From NCBI RefSeq assembly GCF_000191885.1, contig NZ_AEWI01000022.1, forward strand, positions 62,001 through 126,000: DNA of 64,000 nucleotides, in the 5' to 3' direction. A program made the translations under genes and the position numbers. The stretch comes from Anaerophaga thermohalophila DSM 12881. GTDB taxonomy: Bacteria; Bacteroidota; Bacteroidia; Bacteroidales; Marinilabiliaceae. This document shows, piece after piece, positions 28,648 to 38,700 of this stretch. The number at the start of each line of letters is the position of its first letter. The first letter of the stretch is position 1. The notes beneath the pieces were generated by a model. It did no database searches, was not told the DNA's origin, and saw only the letters and a list, made by a program, of their open reading frames with translations.

Positions 28648-28776
28648 AAAGCATATTTTTGTCAAAATCAAGGCGTTTTAAATTTTTGTACCGGAGTTAA
28701 CTTGTTGTTAATGAGGATGCAAAAATTTAAAACAACAACGAGTTTGGCAACAAAGATGCTTTTTAGACCGGGCTCA
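28634..28776 (+). mobile_element. 143-bp MITE, full copy
   Basis: 143 bases, TGAGTGCAGTATAAAAAGC to AGACCGGGCTCA, flanked by AAAC on both sides (28630-28633, 28777-28780). Overlaps the 3' end of the preceding gene. Confidence 0.88.
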
Positions 28777-28803
28777 AAACTTAATCTGTAAAATTATATA
28801 ATC

Positions 28804-29637
28804 ATGACTTCACTCTTAAATCACAGCAAGGCAGTTGTTTCGATATTAATTATCGCTTTAGGATTCGTTTTTGTAACATGTGAAGAGCCTGAAAAGAAAG
28901 TGCTCATCAAAACGCCTTACGGGAATATGAAAGTCAGGCTTTATGAAGATACACCTAAACATAGGGCTAACTTTTTGAAACTTGTAGAAGAGGGGTATTA
29001 TGACCAACTTCTTTTCCATCGCGTCATTGATGGTTTCATGATTCAGGGAGGCGATCCGGAATCAAAAGAAGCAACGGAAAGAACACGGCTGGGAAGTGGC
29101 GGCCCTGGTTATACATTGCCGGCAGAAATCAATTACCCCAAACATTTTCATAAAAAGGGTGCTCTGGCCGCTGCACGGCAGGGTGATCAGGTCAATCCCG
29201 AACGCGAATCTTCCGGGTCACAGTTTTATATTGTTCAGGGCATGACATATACATCAGAGGAACTCGACAATATTGAAGAGGAACACTCGAGGCGCCGTAT
29301 TCAGTCAAAGATGTTTGATATGCTCAATCCTTATCAGGACTCGCTGATGGCTATGCGCCAACGAGGTGACAGAGAAGGATTTGAATCCCTCATAGATGAG
29401 ATTGAACAAAAGGCAAGAGAAGAACTCGGCGACTCCGCCAGCTTCTCTTTCCCTGAAAATATTCGTGTAGCATATTCTACCATAGGAGGAACTCCTCAAC
29501 TTGACGGGGCTTATACTGTTTTTGGGGAAGTGGAGGAAGGACTTAACGTAATCGACTCTATAGCTGCAGTGGCTACCGACCAAAATGACCGGCCTCTTAA
29601 AGATATAAAAATGACCATGGCGATCATTGAGGAATAG
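28804..29637 (+). CDS. Cyclophilin-type peptidyl-prolyl isomerase lipoprotein 1
   Basis: 277 residues; lipobox FVFVTC near residue 26. The cyclophilin core is split: KTPYGNMKVRLYEDTPKHRANFLKL, LLFHRVIDGFMIQGGDP and SSGSQFYIVQG in the first half, then a ~75-residue charged insertion (residues ~150-220, EEHSRRRIQSKMFDML...), then STIGGTPQLDGAYTVFGEVEEGLNVID. The insertion is shared with the next gene and is typical of Bacteroidota periplasmic cyclophilins. It should catalyse prolyl isomerisation for folding of envelope proteins. Confidence 0.9.
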   Translation: MTSLLNHSKAVVSILIIALGFVFVTCEEPEKKVLIKTPYGNMKVRLYEDTPKHRANFLKLVEEGYYDQLLFHRVIDGFMIQGGDPESKEATERTRLGSGGPGYTLPAEINYPKHFHKKGALAAARQGDQVNPERESSGSQFYIVQGMTYTSEELDNIEEEHSRRRIQSKMFDMLNPYQDSLMAMRQRGDREGFESLIDEIEQKAREELGDSASFSFPENIRVAYSTIGGTPQLDGAYTVFGEVEEGLNVIDSIAAVATDQNDRPLKDIKMTMAIIEE

Positions 29638-29744
29638 TTTTTGTGAACTTTTCCTGTAACCCGATGAAGAGGGTCTGCTTTTGACGGCCTGACCTGTAAC
29701 ACCGGCAACGAATAAACCGATGATCTTTTGACTTTTTTAAAACC

Positions 29745-30560
29745 ATGCGAAAATTATCAATACTACTGACGGCGACAGTTGTTTTTCTTACGATAGGAAC
29801 GCTTTCTGCTCAGGAATACACACATTATGTCCTCATCAATACCAACATGGGGAACATGAAAGTGAAACTTTACAACGATACCCCCAATCACAGGAATGAA
29901 TTTTTGAAACTGGTCAACAAAGGGCATTTCGACGGAACCCTGTTTTACAGAGTAATCAAAAACTTTGTTATTCAGGGTGGTTCCTCAGATTCGCGAAATG
30001 CGCCACCAGGCAAACACATCGGCTATGGTACCGGGGCAGTAAACATTGATGCCGAATTCCGTGACAACCATTTTCATAAAAAAGGAGCGATTTGTGCGCC
30101 CCGTCAACCCGAAGATGCGAACCATTTCAAGATGTCCGATATATCCCAGTTTTATATCGTAGAGGGAAAAGTATGGACCAATGAGCAACTCGATATTCTC
30201 GAAAAGAACACCAATATTCCCATCAAAAACGATTTGAAGAGAAAGTATTATCTTCCGCGTAAAGAAGAACTGGCAAAACTCAAAAAAGAAGACCCGAGAG
30301 CCTTTAATAAGCTTTTGCGTGAGATAAAAGAGAAGATCAATTTCGAATATTCCTTGTCAGATTATCTCGAGTTTTCCGAAGAGCAACGAAAGGCTTATAC
30401 GACCATTGGCGGATTGCCCGACCTGGACGGAGAATATACGGTTTTCGGCGAAGTTGTTGAGGGGTTTGATGTTATTGACAAGATTGCAGCGTTAAAGACC
30501 GATAAGAACGACCGTCCGTTTACCGATGTGGTTATTGAGATAAAAGAAATTTCGCAATGA
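29745..30560 (+). CDS. Cyclophilin-type peptidyl-prolyl isomerase 2, secreted
   Basis: 271 residues with a cleavable signal peptide (ending near LSAQ) instead of a lipobox. Same order as the upstream paralogue: NTNMGNMKVKLYNDTPNHRNEFLKL, TLFYRVIKNFVIQGG, DISQFYIVEGKVW, a charged insertion (residues ~150-205), then TTIGGLPDLDGEYTVFGEVVEGFDVID. In the substrate-binding strand the usual SxGSQF(Y/F) is changed to KMSDISQFY, which may alter activity. Probably periplasmic and soluble. Confidence 0.88.
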   Translation: MRKLSILLTATVVFLTIGTLSAQEYTHYVLINTNMGNMKVKLYNDTPNHRNEFLKLVNKGHFDGTLFYRVIKNFVIQGGSSDSRNAPPGKHIGYGTGAVNIDAEFRDNHFHKKGAICAPRQPEDANHFKMSDISQFYIVEGKVWTNEQLDILEKNTNIPIKNDLKRKYYLPRKEELAKLKKEDPRAFNKLLREIKEKINFEYSLSDYLEFSEEQRKAYTTIGGLPDLDGEYTVFGEVVEGFDVIDKIAALKTDKNDRPFTDVVIEIKEISQ

Positions 30561-30657
30561 CAATGGTTACCTGAAAAGGCCTGAACACGAAGACGCACTG
30601 ACGCTGAGTTACTATTTCCGGGTGTTATAGTGAATTTTTCCCTTTGAAGTGCAAGGT

Positions 30658-30800
30658 TGAGTGCAGTATAAAAAGCATATTTTTGTCAAAATCAAAGCGT
30701 TTTAAACTTTTGTACAGGAGTTAACTTATTGTTAATGAGGATGCAAAAATTTAAAACAACAACGAGTTTGGCAGCAAAGATGCTTTTTAGACTGAGCTCA
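30658..30800 (+). mobile_element. 143-bp MITE, full copy
   Basis: 143 bases, TGAGTGCAGTATAAAAAGC to AGACTGAGCTCA, flanked by AGGT on both sides (30654-30657, 30801-30804). Confidence 0.88.
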
Positions 30801-30889
30801 AGGTTTTTTAAGTAAACCTTAAATTAAGTCTGTTGTTCCTGGAAGTGACTTTTAAGAGTGGAGTCAGGGATCTAAAGTTCTATATTATT

Positions 30890-32212
30890 ATGCAGTTTAA
30901 ATACCTCAACTTTGTATTGAAGAATCCGATCATATTGATCCTTCTGATCTCTTTTTTGTCGGGTTGCAAGTCCCCTCAGAAAAGGAGTGAACAAACACAA
31001 CAACCCAAAGGCTCTTATCAGGCCAATATAAAGGGTATGGTTGAGATTCACACTTTCGATCATTATAACCGGGTAGAGAAAAAAGGGTTTGGGTTTTTTA
31101 TTGATCGCGACCTGGTGGTAACCAATCTGGAGTGGATTAAAGGAGCATATAAGGCAAAAATAGCACCTCCCGGAACAAAAGACTACAAGGACGTGAGGGG
31201 ATACACTGCTTACGATCATAATCTTGACCTGGTTATTCTGAAAGTTAAAAGGAATAATCCCAACTATATTAAACTGACAGAGAATCAGCAAGAAACCGAT
31301 TCTCTTTATACGCTGAGAAGGCCCTCACGAAAACTCTATGTTCGGAAAGGTGTTGCGGGTGCTTTTCACGACATGGATTCAATCAGTTTCCTGGAGGCAC
31401 CGGCTATTCTAAGGGCTGGTAAACCTGCATTCAGATTGAATCACGAATTACTTGGAATAGTGCAGGAAAGGGAGGTGAACGATTCTCTGCGAAAGGTGGT
31501 TCTAAGTCAGGAACACATCGCCGCATTGCTGAAGAAACAAACCGACCGGCCGGTGTCTGTCTGGGATTTGCGCACTAAAACCGATAAGGTTTATATTTCT
31601 CATGAAAAGGTCGCCGGCTTCAGGATAAAAACCACAATGGGAAATATCGTCATCAGCCTTTATGATGAGACCCCCAGGTTTCGGGACAATTTTATTAAAC
31701 TGGTGAGCGATCATTTCTATGACAGTCTTTTGGTGCACCGGGTTCTTAAAGATTTTTTGATACAAACCGGGGCTGCCGATTCCAAATATGCCGGTAAAGA
31801 CGATATAGTAGGCTGGCAGGGACCCGGATATAATCTGCCTACAAAAATAGTTCCTTCGCGGTTTCACAAAAGAGGCGCCGTGGCTGCTTCAAAACTACCA
31901 CCGGACAGAAATCCCGGAAACCGTTCGGACGGATCGCAGTTTTACATTATCTCGGGGCGTGTTTTTACTCATGAGGAGCTTGATGAGATAGAAGAAGAAA
32001 AGGGATTCCGGTTTACACCTTCTCAACGCGAAATTTATACAACGGTTGGCGGGGCCCCTTATCTTGATGGCGATTATACGGTTTTTGGAGAAGTGACCGA
32101 TGGTATGGATGTGGTAGACAGGATTGCTGCCGTTGAGACTTATGGCGAAAACAGGCCGGTAAATGATATCCGTATTAAGACGATAGATATCATACAAAAG
32201 ATCGATCGATAA
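30890..32212 (+). CDS. Lipoprotein with degenerate trypsin-like domain fused to a cyclophilin domain
   Basis: The frame opens at 30833; the ATG at 30890 (MQFKYLNF) gives a lipoprotein signal with lipobox FLSGC. Residues ~45-210 resemble a HtrA/trypsin-like fold: GFGFFIDRDLVVTN at the position of GSGFxxxxxVVTAxH, and HNLDLVILKV at the DLAVLKV strand. The catalytic His is missing and no GxSGGP serine loop is visible, so it is probably a non-catalytic binding domain. Residues ~240-440 are a cyclophilin (TTMGNIVISLYDETPRFRDNF, HRVLKDFLIQTG, SDGSQFYIISG, TVFGEVTDGMDVVDRIA). Third in a row of envelope cyclophilins. Confidence 0.85.
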   Translation: MQFKYLNFVLKNPIILILLISFLSGCKSPQKRSEQTQQPKGSYQANIKGMVEIHTFDHYNRVEKKGFGFFIDRDLVVTNLEWIKGAYKAKIAPPGTKDYKDVRGYTAYDHNLDLVILKVKRNNPNYIKLTENQQETDSLYTLRRPSRKLYVRKGVAGAFHDMDSISFLEAPAILRAGKPAFRLNHELLGIVQEREVNDSLRKVVLSQEHIAALLKKQTDRPVSVWDLRTKTDKVYISHEKVAGFRIKTTMGNIVISLYDETPRFRDNFIKLVSDHFYDSLLVHRVLKDFLIQTGAADSKYAGKDDIVGWQGPGYNLPTKIVPSRFHKRGAVAASKLPPDRNPGNRSDGSQFYIISGRVFTHEELDEIEEEKGFRFTPSQREIYTTVGGAPYLDGDYTVFGEVTDGMDVVDRIAAVETYGENRPVNDIRIKTIDIIQKIDR

Positions 32213-32232
32213 TTCAATCGATCTTTTGTATG
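32191..32232. terminator. Bidirectional terminator between convergent genes
   Basis: A perfect 16-bp stem, CATACAAAAGATCGAT at 32191-32206 with its complement at 32217-32232, separated by a 10-base loop. The A/T runs on both flanks of the stem suit termination in both directions. The left arm includes the last codons of the cyclophilin gene. Confidence 0.8.
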
Positions 32233-32240
32233 TAGCTATA

Positions 32241-33311
32241 TCACGCTATCGAAATTTCATTATTCAGATACACATCCTGTATCAGATTCAATAATTCAAC
32301 ACCTTCTTTCATTGGCCTTTGAAATGCTTTCCTGCCCGAAATCAAACCTGAGCCGCCTGCCCGTTTGTTAATGACAGCCGTGCGTACGGCTTCACCAAAA
32401 TCACTGGCTCCGGAAGATGCTCCGCCCGAATTGATCAGTCCGATCTTTCCCATGTAGCAGTTAGCCACCTGGTAACGGCATAAATCGATGGGATGATCAG
32501 AGGTCAGTTTCTTATACATGTCGGGATGCGTTTTGCCAAATTTTAACTCTGTGAAACCGCCATTACAGGTTGGTAATTTTTGCTTAATAAGATCGGCTTT
32601 TATCGTTACCCCCAAATGGTTGGCCTGACCCGTGAGGTCTGCAGCAGTGTGGTAATCGTCTTTTGCAGTTTTGAAGCTGCTGTTTCGTGTATAACACCAT
32701 AATACCGTTGCCATACCAAGCTCATGGGCCTGCTCAAATGCTTCGGCTACTTCTACCAGCTGCCGGTTCGATTCTTCCGAACCAAAATAGATGGTGGCAC
32801 CAACAGCAGCAGCCCCCAGATTCCATGCTTCCGAAACGCTTCCAAACATGATCTGGTCATATTTATTGGGGTAGGTCATCAACTCGTTGTGATTGATTTT
32901 TACAAGAAACGGGATTTTATGGGCATACTTGCGCGCATGCAGAGCAAGTCCGCCAAATGTTGTTGCAACAGCATTGCATCCCCCTTCAATGGCGAGTTTT
33001 ATGATGTTCTCCGGATCGAAATAATCGGGATTGGGGGCGAATGATGCGCCTCCTGTGTGCTCAATGCCTTGATCGACAGGTAAGATAGAAAGATAACCTG
33101 TTCCTCCCAGTCGCCCATGGTCGTATATGCGCGAGAGGTTAATGAGTGTCCGCGGGTTGCGGTCACTTTGCCCGAACACTTTATCCAATGTATCCGGACC
33201 CGGCTGCGTTAGTCGCTCTTTGGAAATTTTTGGTTGGTCAAAAGTGAGCAATGAGTCATCATTCCCGAGATATTCGATGATCTTTTGTGTGTTATTTTTT
33301 ATTGTGTCCAT
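32241..33311 (-). CDS. fbaB: Class I fructose-bisphosphate aldolase (FbaB/DhnA type)
   Basis: 356 residues from the ATG at 33311; an upstream ATG at 33338 would add nine. The archaeal-type class I aldolase pattern is present: [80 protein letters not shown] and [29 protein letters not shown]. The Schiff-base lysine lies in the TIKAD segment by family analogy. It cleaves fructose 1,6-bisphosphate or works in gluconeogenesis. Monocistronic and convergent with the cyclophilin gene. Confidence 0.92.
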   Translation of the reverse strand: MDTIKNNTQKIIEYLGNDDSLLTFDQPKISKERLTQPGPDTLDKVFGQSDRNPRTLINLSRIYDHGRLGGTGYLSILPVDQGIEHTGGASFAPNPDYFDPENIIKLAIEGGCNAVATTFGGLALHARKYAHKIPFLVKINHNELMTYPNKYDQIMFGSVSEAWNLGAAAVGATIYFGSEESNRQLVEVAEAFEQAHELGMATVLWCYTRNSSFKTAKDDYHTAADLTGQANHLGVTIKADLIKQKLPTCNGGFTELKFGKTHPDMYKKLTSDHPIDLCRYQVANCYMGKIGLINSGGASSGASDFGEAVRTAVINKRAGGSGLISGRKAFQRPMKEGVELLNLIQDVYLNNEISIA

Positions 33312-33918
33312 AACTGTATTGGTTTTTTGGTTATACATATTTAAGTGTGCTTCTATAAAAGAAAACTAAATATAACCAATTGATGGCACAATGGCTAATT
33401 TATTAAAAGGTTTAACACTGATGGCTTCCATTAACCTGGTCTATTATGTACTGATAAAAAGTATTCTCTTCATGCTTTCTATTAGAACAACATCTTTCGG
33501 GAAGATAAGAATAAGTGAAGAGCTGGTCAAATTTATGCGGTGTCATTTCCCGGCTTAATTGTTAGACAATATTCCGCTTGATTTTTAGAATAAATTGCAA
33601 ATCAATTGTTTGAGATTAATGTTTTTTTCTGCTAAGGTGTAGTATATCAATGCCATAAGAATTATCTGACGTCTTATATCTAACAATCTAAAAATCTAAA
33701 AATCTAAAAATCTAATAATTACAGCCTCACTGGAAAAATTTATTACTTTTGCGATTTACTTGTGGTTTAGCACATTTTGTGTTTTTCAATTTTGAGCAGG
33801 CTCCGAAAAGAGCTACTTTTGTAAATCATTTTGTAATCTAAAAATCTAACAGTCTGGTGATTAGTATTACAGGCAGAAAATTATCCGTTTGCCAAAAGAC
33901 CATGACGAATTAAATTGT
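33312..33918. other. Gene-free AT-rich stretch upstream of fbaB and pheS
   Basis: No ORF or RNA gene recognised. It contains short AAAAATCT tandem repeats (33683-33715 and again near 33836) and two TACTTTTG -7-like elements on the plus strand (33744-33751, 33814-33821). The second could drive pheS if the MITE at 33919 does not stop transcription. Confidence 0.4.
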
Positions 33919-34061
33919 TGAGTGCAGTATAAAAGGCATATTTTTGTCAAAATCCAGGCGTTTTAAATTTTTGTACCGGAGTTAACTTATTGTTAATGAG
34001 GATGCAAAAATTTAAAACAACAACGAGTTTGGCAACAAAGATGCTCTTTAGACCGGGCTCA
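33919..34061 (+). mobile_element. 143-bp MITE, full copy
   Basis: 143 bases, TGAGTGCAGTATAAAAGGC to AGACCGGGCTCA, flanked by TTGT on both sides (33915-33918, 34062-34065). Its right end is only 16 bases from the pheS ATG. Confidence 0.88.
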
Positions 34062-34077
34062 TTGTTCCAAAAAAATA

Positions 34078-35103
34078 ATGACTATGCTTGATAAGATTAA
34101 CAAATTACTGGAAGAAATAAAAGGGCTTTCTGCCTCGTCTGCTGAGGAAGCCGAACAATTGCGTATCAAATATCTCAGTAAAAAGGGCATTATACCTCAA
34201 CTTTTTCAGGAATTTAAGGATGTTCCGAATGATCAGAAGAAATCTGTTGGTCAGGCAATCAACCAGTTGAAGGCTGCGGCCCAGGAAACCATCAATAATC
34301 TGAAGGAACAATTTGAAGAATCTCAACTGACATCGGGAGCTACCGACCTGACACTTCCGGGAACATTTATGCCCGTGGGAAGCCGTCATCCGTTGTCCAT
34401 TATTCGAAAACAGATAGTGGATATTTTCGGGCGCATCGGGTTTACCGTTGCTGAAGGGCCGGAGATAGAAGATGACTGGCATGTGTTTGAGGCTTTGAAT
34501 TTTCCTCCCGAGCACCCGGCAAGAGATATGCAGGACACATTTTTTATTACACAGGATCCCGACATTTTGCTCAGAACGCATACTTCGTCTGTGCAGATTC
34601 GTGTTATGGAACAGCAGAAACCACCCGTCAGGGCTATTTTCCCCGGCAGGGTATTTCGCAACGAAGCCATATCGGCGAGGGCACATTGCATCTTCCATCA
34701 GGTTGAAGGTCTTTACATTGACGAAGATGTATCGTTTGCCGATTTGCGTCAAACACTTCTCTATTTTGCCAAGGAAATGTTTGGACAGGAAACACGCATT
34801 CGACTCCGCCCATCTTACTTTCCCTTTACTGAACCATCTGCCGAGATGGACATCTCCTGTACACTTTGTGGCGGTGAGGGATGTAACATCTGCAAACACA
34901 CCGGTTGGGTTGAGATACTGGGTTGTGGAATGGTTGATCCGGCCGTTCTTTCCAACTGCGAAATTGATCCGGACAAATACACAGGATTCGCATTTGGTAT
35001 GGGCATTGAACGTATTGCTATGCTGAAATATCAGATCAACGACATCCGCCTGTTCTTCGAGAACGATGTTCGGTTTCTTGAACAATTCAGGGCAGAATCA
35101 TAA
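34078..35103 (+). CDS. pheS: Phenylalanine--tRNA ligase alpha subunit
   Basis: 341 residues, normal length. The N-terminal coiled coil (residues 1-90) binds tRNA-Phe. The class II core shows LPGTFMPVGSRHPLSIIRKQIVDIF, GFTVAEGPEIEDDWHVFEALNFPPEHPARDMQDTFF, LLRTHTSSVQIRVM (motif 2 region), PGRVFRNEAISARAHCIFHQVEGLYID and the motif 3 GFAFGMGIERIAMLKY. An insert with CTLCGGEGCNIC forms a Cx2Cx4Cx2C zinc knuckle, which I recall from Bacteroidota PheS proteins. pheT is not adjacent. Confidence 0.97.
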   Translation: MTMLDKINKLLEEIKGLSASSAEEAEQLRIKYLSKKGIIPQLFQEFKDVPNDQKKSVGQAINQLKAAAQETINNLKEQFEESQLTSGATDLTLPGTFMPVGSRHPLSIIRKQIVDIFGRIGFTVAEGPEIEDDWHVFEALNFPPEHPARDMQDTFFITQDPDILLRTHTSSVQIRVMEQQKPPVRAIFPGRVFRNEAISARAHCIFHQVEGLYIDEDVSFADLRQTLLYFAKEMFGQETRIRLRPSYFPFTEPSAEMDISCTLCGGEGCNICKHTGWVEILGCGMVDPAVLSNCEIDPDKYTGFAFGMGIERIAMLKYQINDIRLFFENDVRFLEQFRAES

Positions 35104-35274
35104 ATTCCTGTTTTTTGGCAAAATATTTATAAAAATGGCTGCGCCATTTGTTGTTTGGATCACCGAATTTACGCGAATTAACGCGAAATTAGTCGCATCT
35201 TTGATGCGACAGTAATTCGGTGTCATTCGTGCCATTGACAACATCATAATTGATTTTTTAAGGCTCCTTTCAGT

Positions 35275-35375
35275 CGTTTCATCCGTATAAAATTTATTTA
35301 TTAAGGTCGGATGGAACTCGCATGCAAGAACTTATACATATTCTGATTGTGACAAACTTTGCCATGCTCGTTTCA
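35275..35375 (-). repeat. Dispersed repeat family R2, reverse orientation
   Basis: Same core as the copies at 21251 and 28049 (GGAACTCGCATGCAAGAACT, TTATACATATTCTG, TTTGCCATGCTCGTTTCATC). A second partial copy (AAACTTTGCCATGCTCGTTTC) follows at 35417-35437. Confidence 0.8.
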
Positions 35376-35430
35376 TCTTACATCTTACCATCTTACATCT
35401 AAAAATCTATTAAAACAAACTTTGCCATGC

Positions 35431-35497
35431 TCGTTTCGTAAATGAGTATTTTGGTTTTAAGCGTAACGCAATAAATGGCACTTTATCGACAAACACT
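35431..35497 (+). repeat. Half copy of repeat family R3
   Basis: CGTAAATGAGTATTTTGG...AGCGTAACGCAATAAATGGC...CTTTATCGACAAACACT matches the right arm of the inverted repeat at 3836-3959 with a few substitutions. The left arm is absent. Confidence 0.7.
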
Positions 35498-35502
35498 GGG
35501 AA

Positions 35503-35673
35503 AAGTATCGATTCTTTTGAAGAAAAGTATGGATTCTTTTGAAGAAAAGTATGGATTCTTTTGAAGAAAAGTATGGATACTTTTGGTGCAAAGTATGGAT
35601 ACTTTTGGTGCAAAGTATGGATACTTTTGGTTCAAAGTATGGATACTTTTGAAGAAAAGTACAGATACTTTTA
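35503..35673. repeat. 22-bp tandem repeat array with internal dyad (8 units)
   Basis: Units start at 35503, 35525, 35547, 35569, 35591, 35613, 35635 and 35657, an exact 22-base period. Each contains AAGTAT-GG-ATACTTTT or the variant AAGTATGGATTCTTTT, so each is an imperfect palindrome. The linkers GAAGAA and GGTGCA alternate in blocks. The array ends 105 bases before the gene at 35779. Confidence 0.88.
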
Positions 35674-35778
35674 GAGTGGTCTGTTATTGTTTTCCCCTTC
35701 AAATTGTTTTTCCGCTTATAAATTGAACCCTGTTTCCAATTTCTGCGTAATTTAAACGGACAACTTTAAACTGATGCC

Positions 35779-38700
35779 ATGGGCAAAGTTACTTCAATAG
35801 CGTTGTTGGTTTTATTTCTGGGTATTTTTTCAGAGTTCAGTTTCGCTCAGTATTTTGGGAAGAATAAGCCCTCTTACCGTACCTTTGATTTCAAACTTGC
35901 CTGCACCGAACATTTCGATATATATCACTATCTGGATGACACTAACAGACTTAATAAGTTTGGTAGTCTGGCAGAACAATGGTATCGCTATCATCGCAAA
36001 TTACTGGTTGACACGTTTAGTACCCGTAATCCTGTTATCCTTTACCGGAATCACGCCGAATTTCAACAGACCTCTGCCATTTTGGGTGATATCGGGATTG
36101 GCACCGGTGGCGTAACCGAAAGTTTAAAAAGACGGATAGTGATGCCGTTTGCCTTTTCGGATTACCAGACATCGCATGTATTGGGACACGAGATGGTGCA
36201 TGCTTTTCAATATCACATTCTTGAACAATATAAAGATTTGAGTCCGGCCTCAATGACAAGGGTGCCGCTTTGGATGATCGAAGGAATGGCCGAGTATCTG
36301 TCTGTTGGTAATTCGGATGCTTATACTGCTGTTTGGATGAGGGATGCATTGCTCAGTAATGACTTTCCGACACTGGAGGAGTTAAGCCGCAGCGGGCGGT
36401 ACTCTCCTTACAGGTTTGGGCAGGCTTTCTGGTCTTACATTGCCTCACGATACGGAGAGCAATACATACGCCGTCTTTTTGTCGCCTCAGCCATGTCGGG
36501 TTATCATACGGCTGTGAACGATTTGCTTGGAATTACCCCCGACTCACTGTCGAAAGAGTGGCGTGAAACGCTGGGCAATCACCTACTGACAAGGCAGGAT
36601 TCGTCTTATACTTTGCTTGGACAAAAACTATTTTCAAAAAAGAATGCCGGGAGGTATAATTTATATCCCTCGGTGAGTCCTGATGGCAGACATATTGTTT
36701 TTTTATCGGAGCGGGATATTTATTCACTGGATCTCTTTCTTGCCAGTGCTCACGACGGGGAGATTATTGATAAACTCTATACCAGTTCACGTAGCAGCGA
36801 TATTGATGCCCTGGAATATATTGAAACCTGCGGGACATGGTCGCCTGATAACCGTCATTTTGCATTTACCGGTTACCGGAAAGGCCAATCGGTCATTCTT
36901 ATTTTTGACATTAAGAGAAACAAACTGGTGCGAACAATTTCACCGCCGGAGATAGATGCAGTCTCTTCACCGGTCTGGTCGCCCGATGGACGGAGTATCG
37001 CTTTTAGTGGAATGGTCAATGGTGTGAGCAATATATATTTATTTGATTTGGGAGAAAAGCAGGTCAAAGCTGTTACAACATCTTCTTTTGCCTCAATCCA
37101 GCCTTCCTGGACATCCGACGGAAAATATATATGGTTTTCAACCGATGAGCCTGCATCTGACCAGACACGGCATTTCCCCGGTTTTTTTAACCTGGCCAGA
37201 GTGAACCTGATCAGTGGAAAGACTGAGGTGTTTTGTCCTTTTGACGGAGCAAAGAATCTTAATCCTGTTGCAATCCCGGGTCAGGAGCTTGTTTTTTTTC
37301 TTTCGAATGTGAACGGGCGACGTGATTTGTATGTATTCGATACTACCGATGAAACAATCCGGCGTGCAACAAACTATGCAACGGGAATTATGGGGATCAC
37401 CGAAATGTCTCCGGCCCTGAGTCTTGCTTCTGAAAACATTTATTATTCAATGCTTTGGCATGGAGAGTTTCAGATTGTGAAGGTGCCTTATGAGTTGCTT
37501 CTTCAACATGCCGAAGTTGTGCCACGTCAGGGGTTCGATTACCGTGCTGCCCGTCTGGCGCCGTTTTCCAGACAATTTTCTGTTGTTGATCAAAACCTTA
37601 TCTATAACGGTGTATTGGATGCCCCCGAAGTAGAAACCCGGCCAAAACCGCTCAAAAAGGATTTTCGACTTGATTATCTTGGCAATATGGCCGCCGGTGT
37701 TATGACAAGTCGCTTTGGAACAGGAATGGGAGGGAGTATTGAAGCCCTTTTCAGTGATGTTCTGGGACATCAACTTCTCTATACAGCCGCCAGCATTTAC
37801 GGAGAGATTTATGATTTCGCGGGTCAGGTTGCTCTACTCAACCAGAAGCGCAGAATTAAGACAGGAATCAGTTTCTCGCATGTCCCTTACCGGATGGGAT
37901 ATTTTACTTACGAGGGTGCAGGAGATGAACAAAGTCTTGTCTATTACAGCCGAAGAATTTTCGAAGATAAAACATCTTTGTTTGCATATATGCCGTTAAC
38001 CCGGATGGTGCGAATTGAATCAGGAACTTCGCTTGCACATTATGGTTACAGGTACGAAAAGATAGAAGATATCCGCAATTATTATCCTACTTATTATGAA
38101 TCCGGTACAAAGACCGATGCGCCTGACGGTTTTTGGGTAGGTCAGGCCGATGTTGCCCTTGTTTTTGATAATGCAAAAAACGGGATGACTTCGCCGGTGG
38201 ATGGCACAAGAACAAGGGTTCAGGTCGAAAAATTTTACAACGGCGTTAATGCCCATGCCGTTTTATTCGACTACAGGAAATATAAATTTATTCGTCCGTT
38301 CAGTATTGCTTTCAGACTTTATCATTACGGGCGATACGGGGCCGACAGTGAAACCAACAGAATGACACGGCTTTTTGCGGGATATCCATGGCTGGTGAGA
38401 GGGTACGATACCGGCAGCTTTTATGCCGATTCCACTCATAATAGCTCATCGATTGGCATTAAGCATCTTATTGGTAGCAGAATGTTGGTTGCCAACGTTG
38501 AATGGCGGATGCCTCTGTCAGGCCCTGTCGACCTGGCTCTGCTTCGTTCGTCCACTTTCTTTTCAGAGTTTACTTTTTTTATCGATGCAGGTCTGACCTG
38601 GGACGATGAAAGCAGGCCGTATCTATCTCTGACTACAACTTCCGATAAAGAAAGGATACCCGTTTTTAGTACAGGTACTTCCGTGAGATTCAGTTTCTTT

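Noticed and set aside
34105-35085. 326-residue minus-strand ORF opposite pheS
   Set aside because: Long antisense frame caused by the codon usage of pheS; composition is cysteine- and phenylalanine-rich and matches nothing.
35503-35673. Possible CRISPR array
   Set aside because: Units are contiguous 22-bp tandem copies without unique spacers, and no cas gene is in the window.
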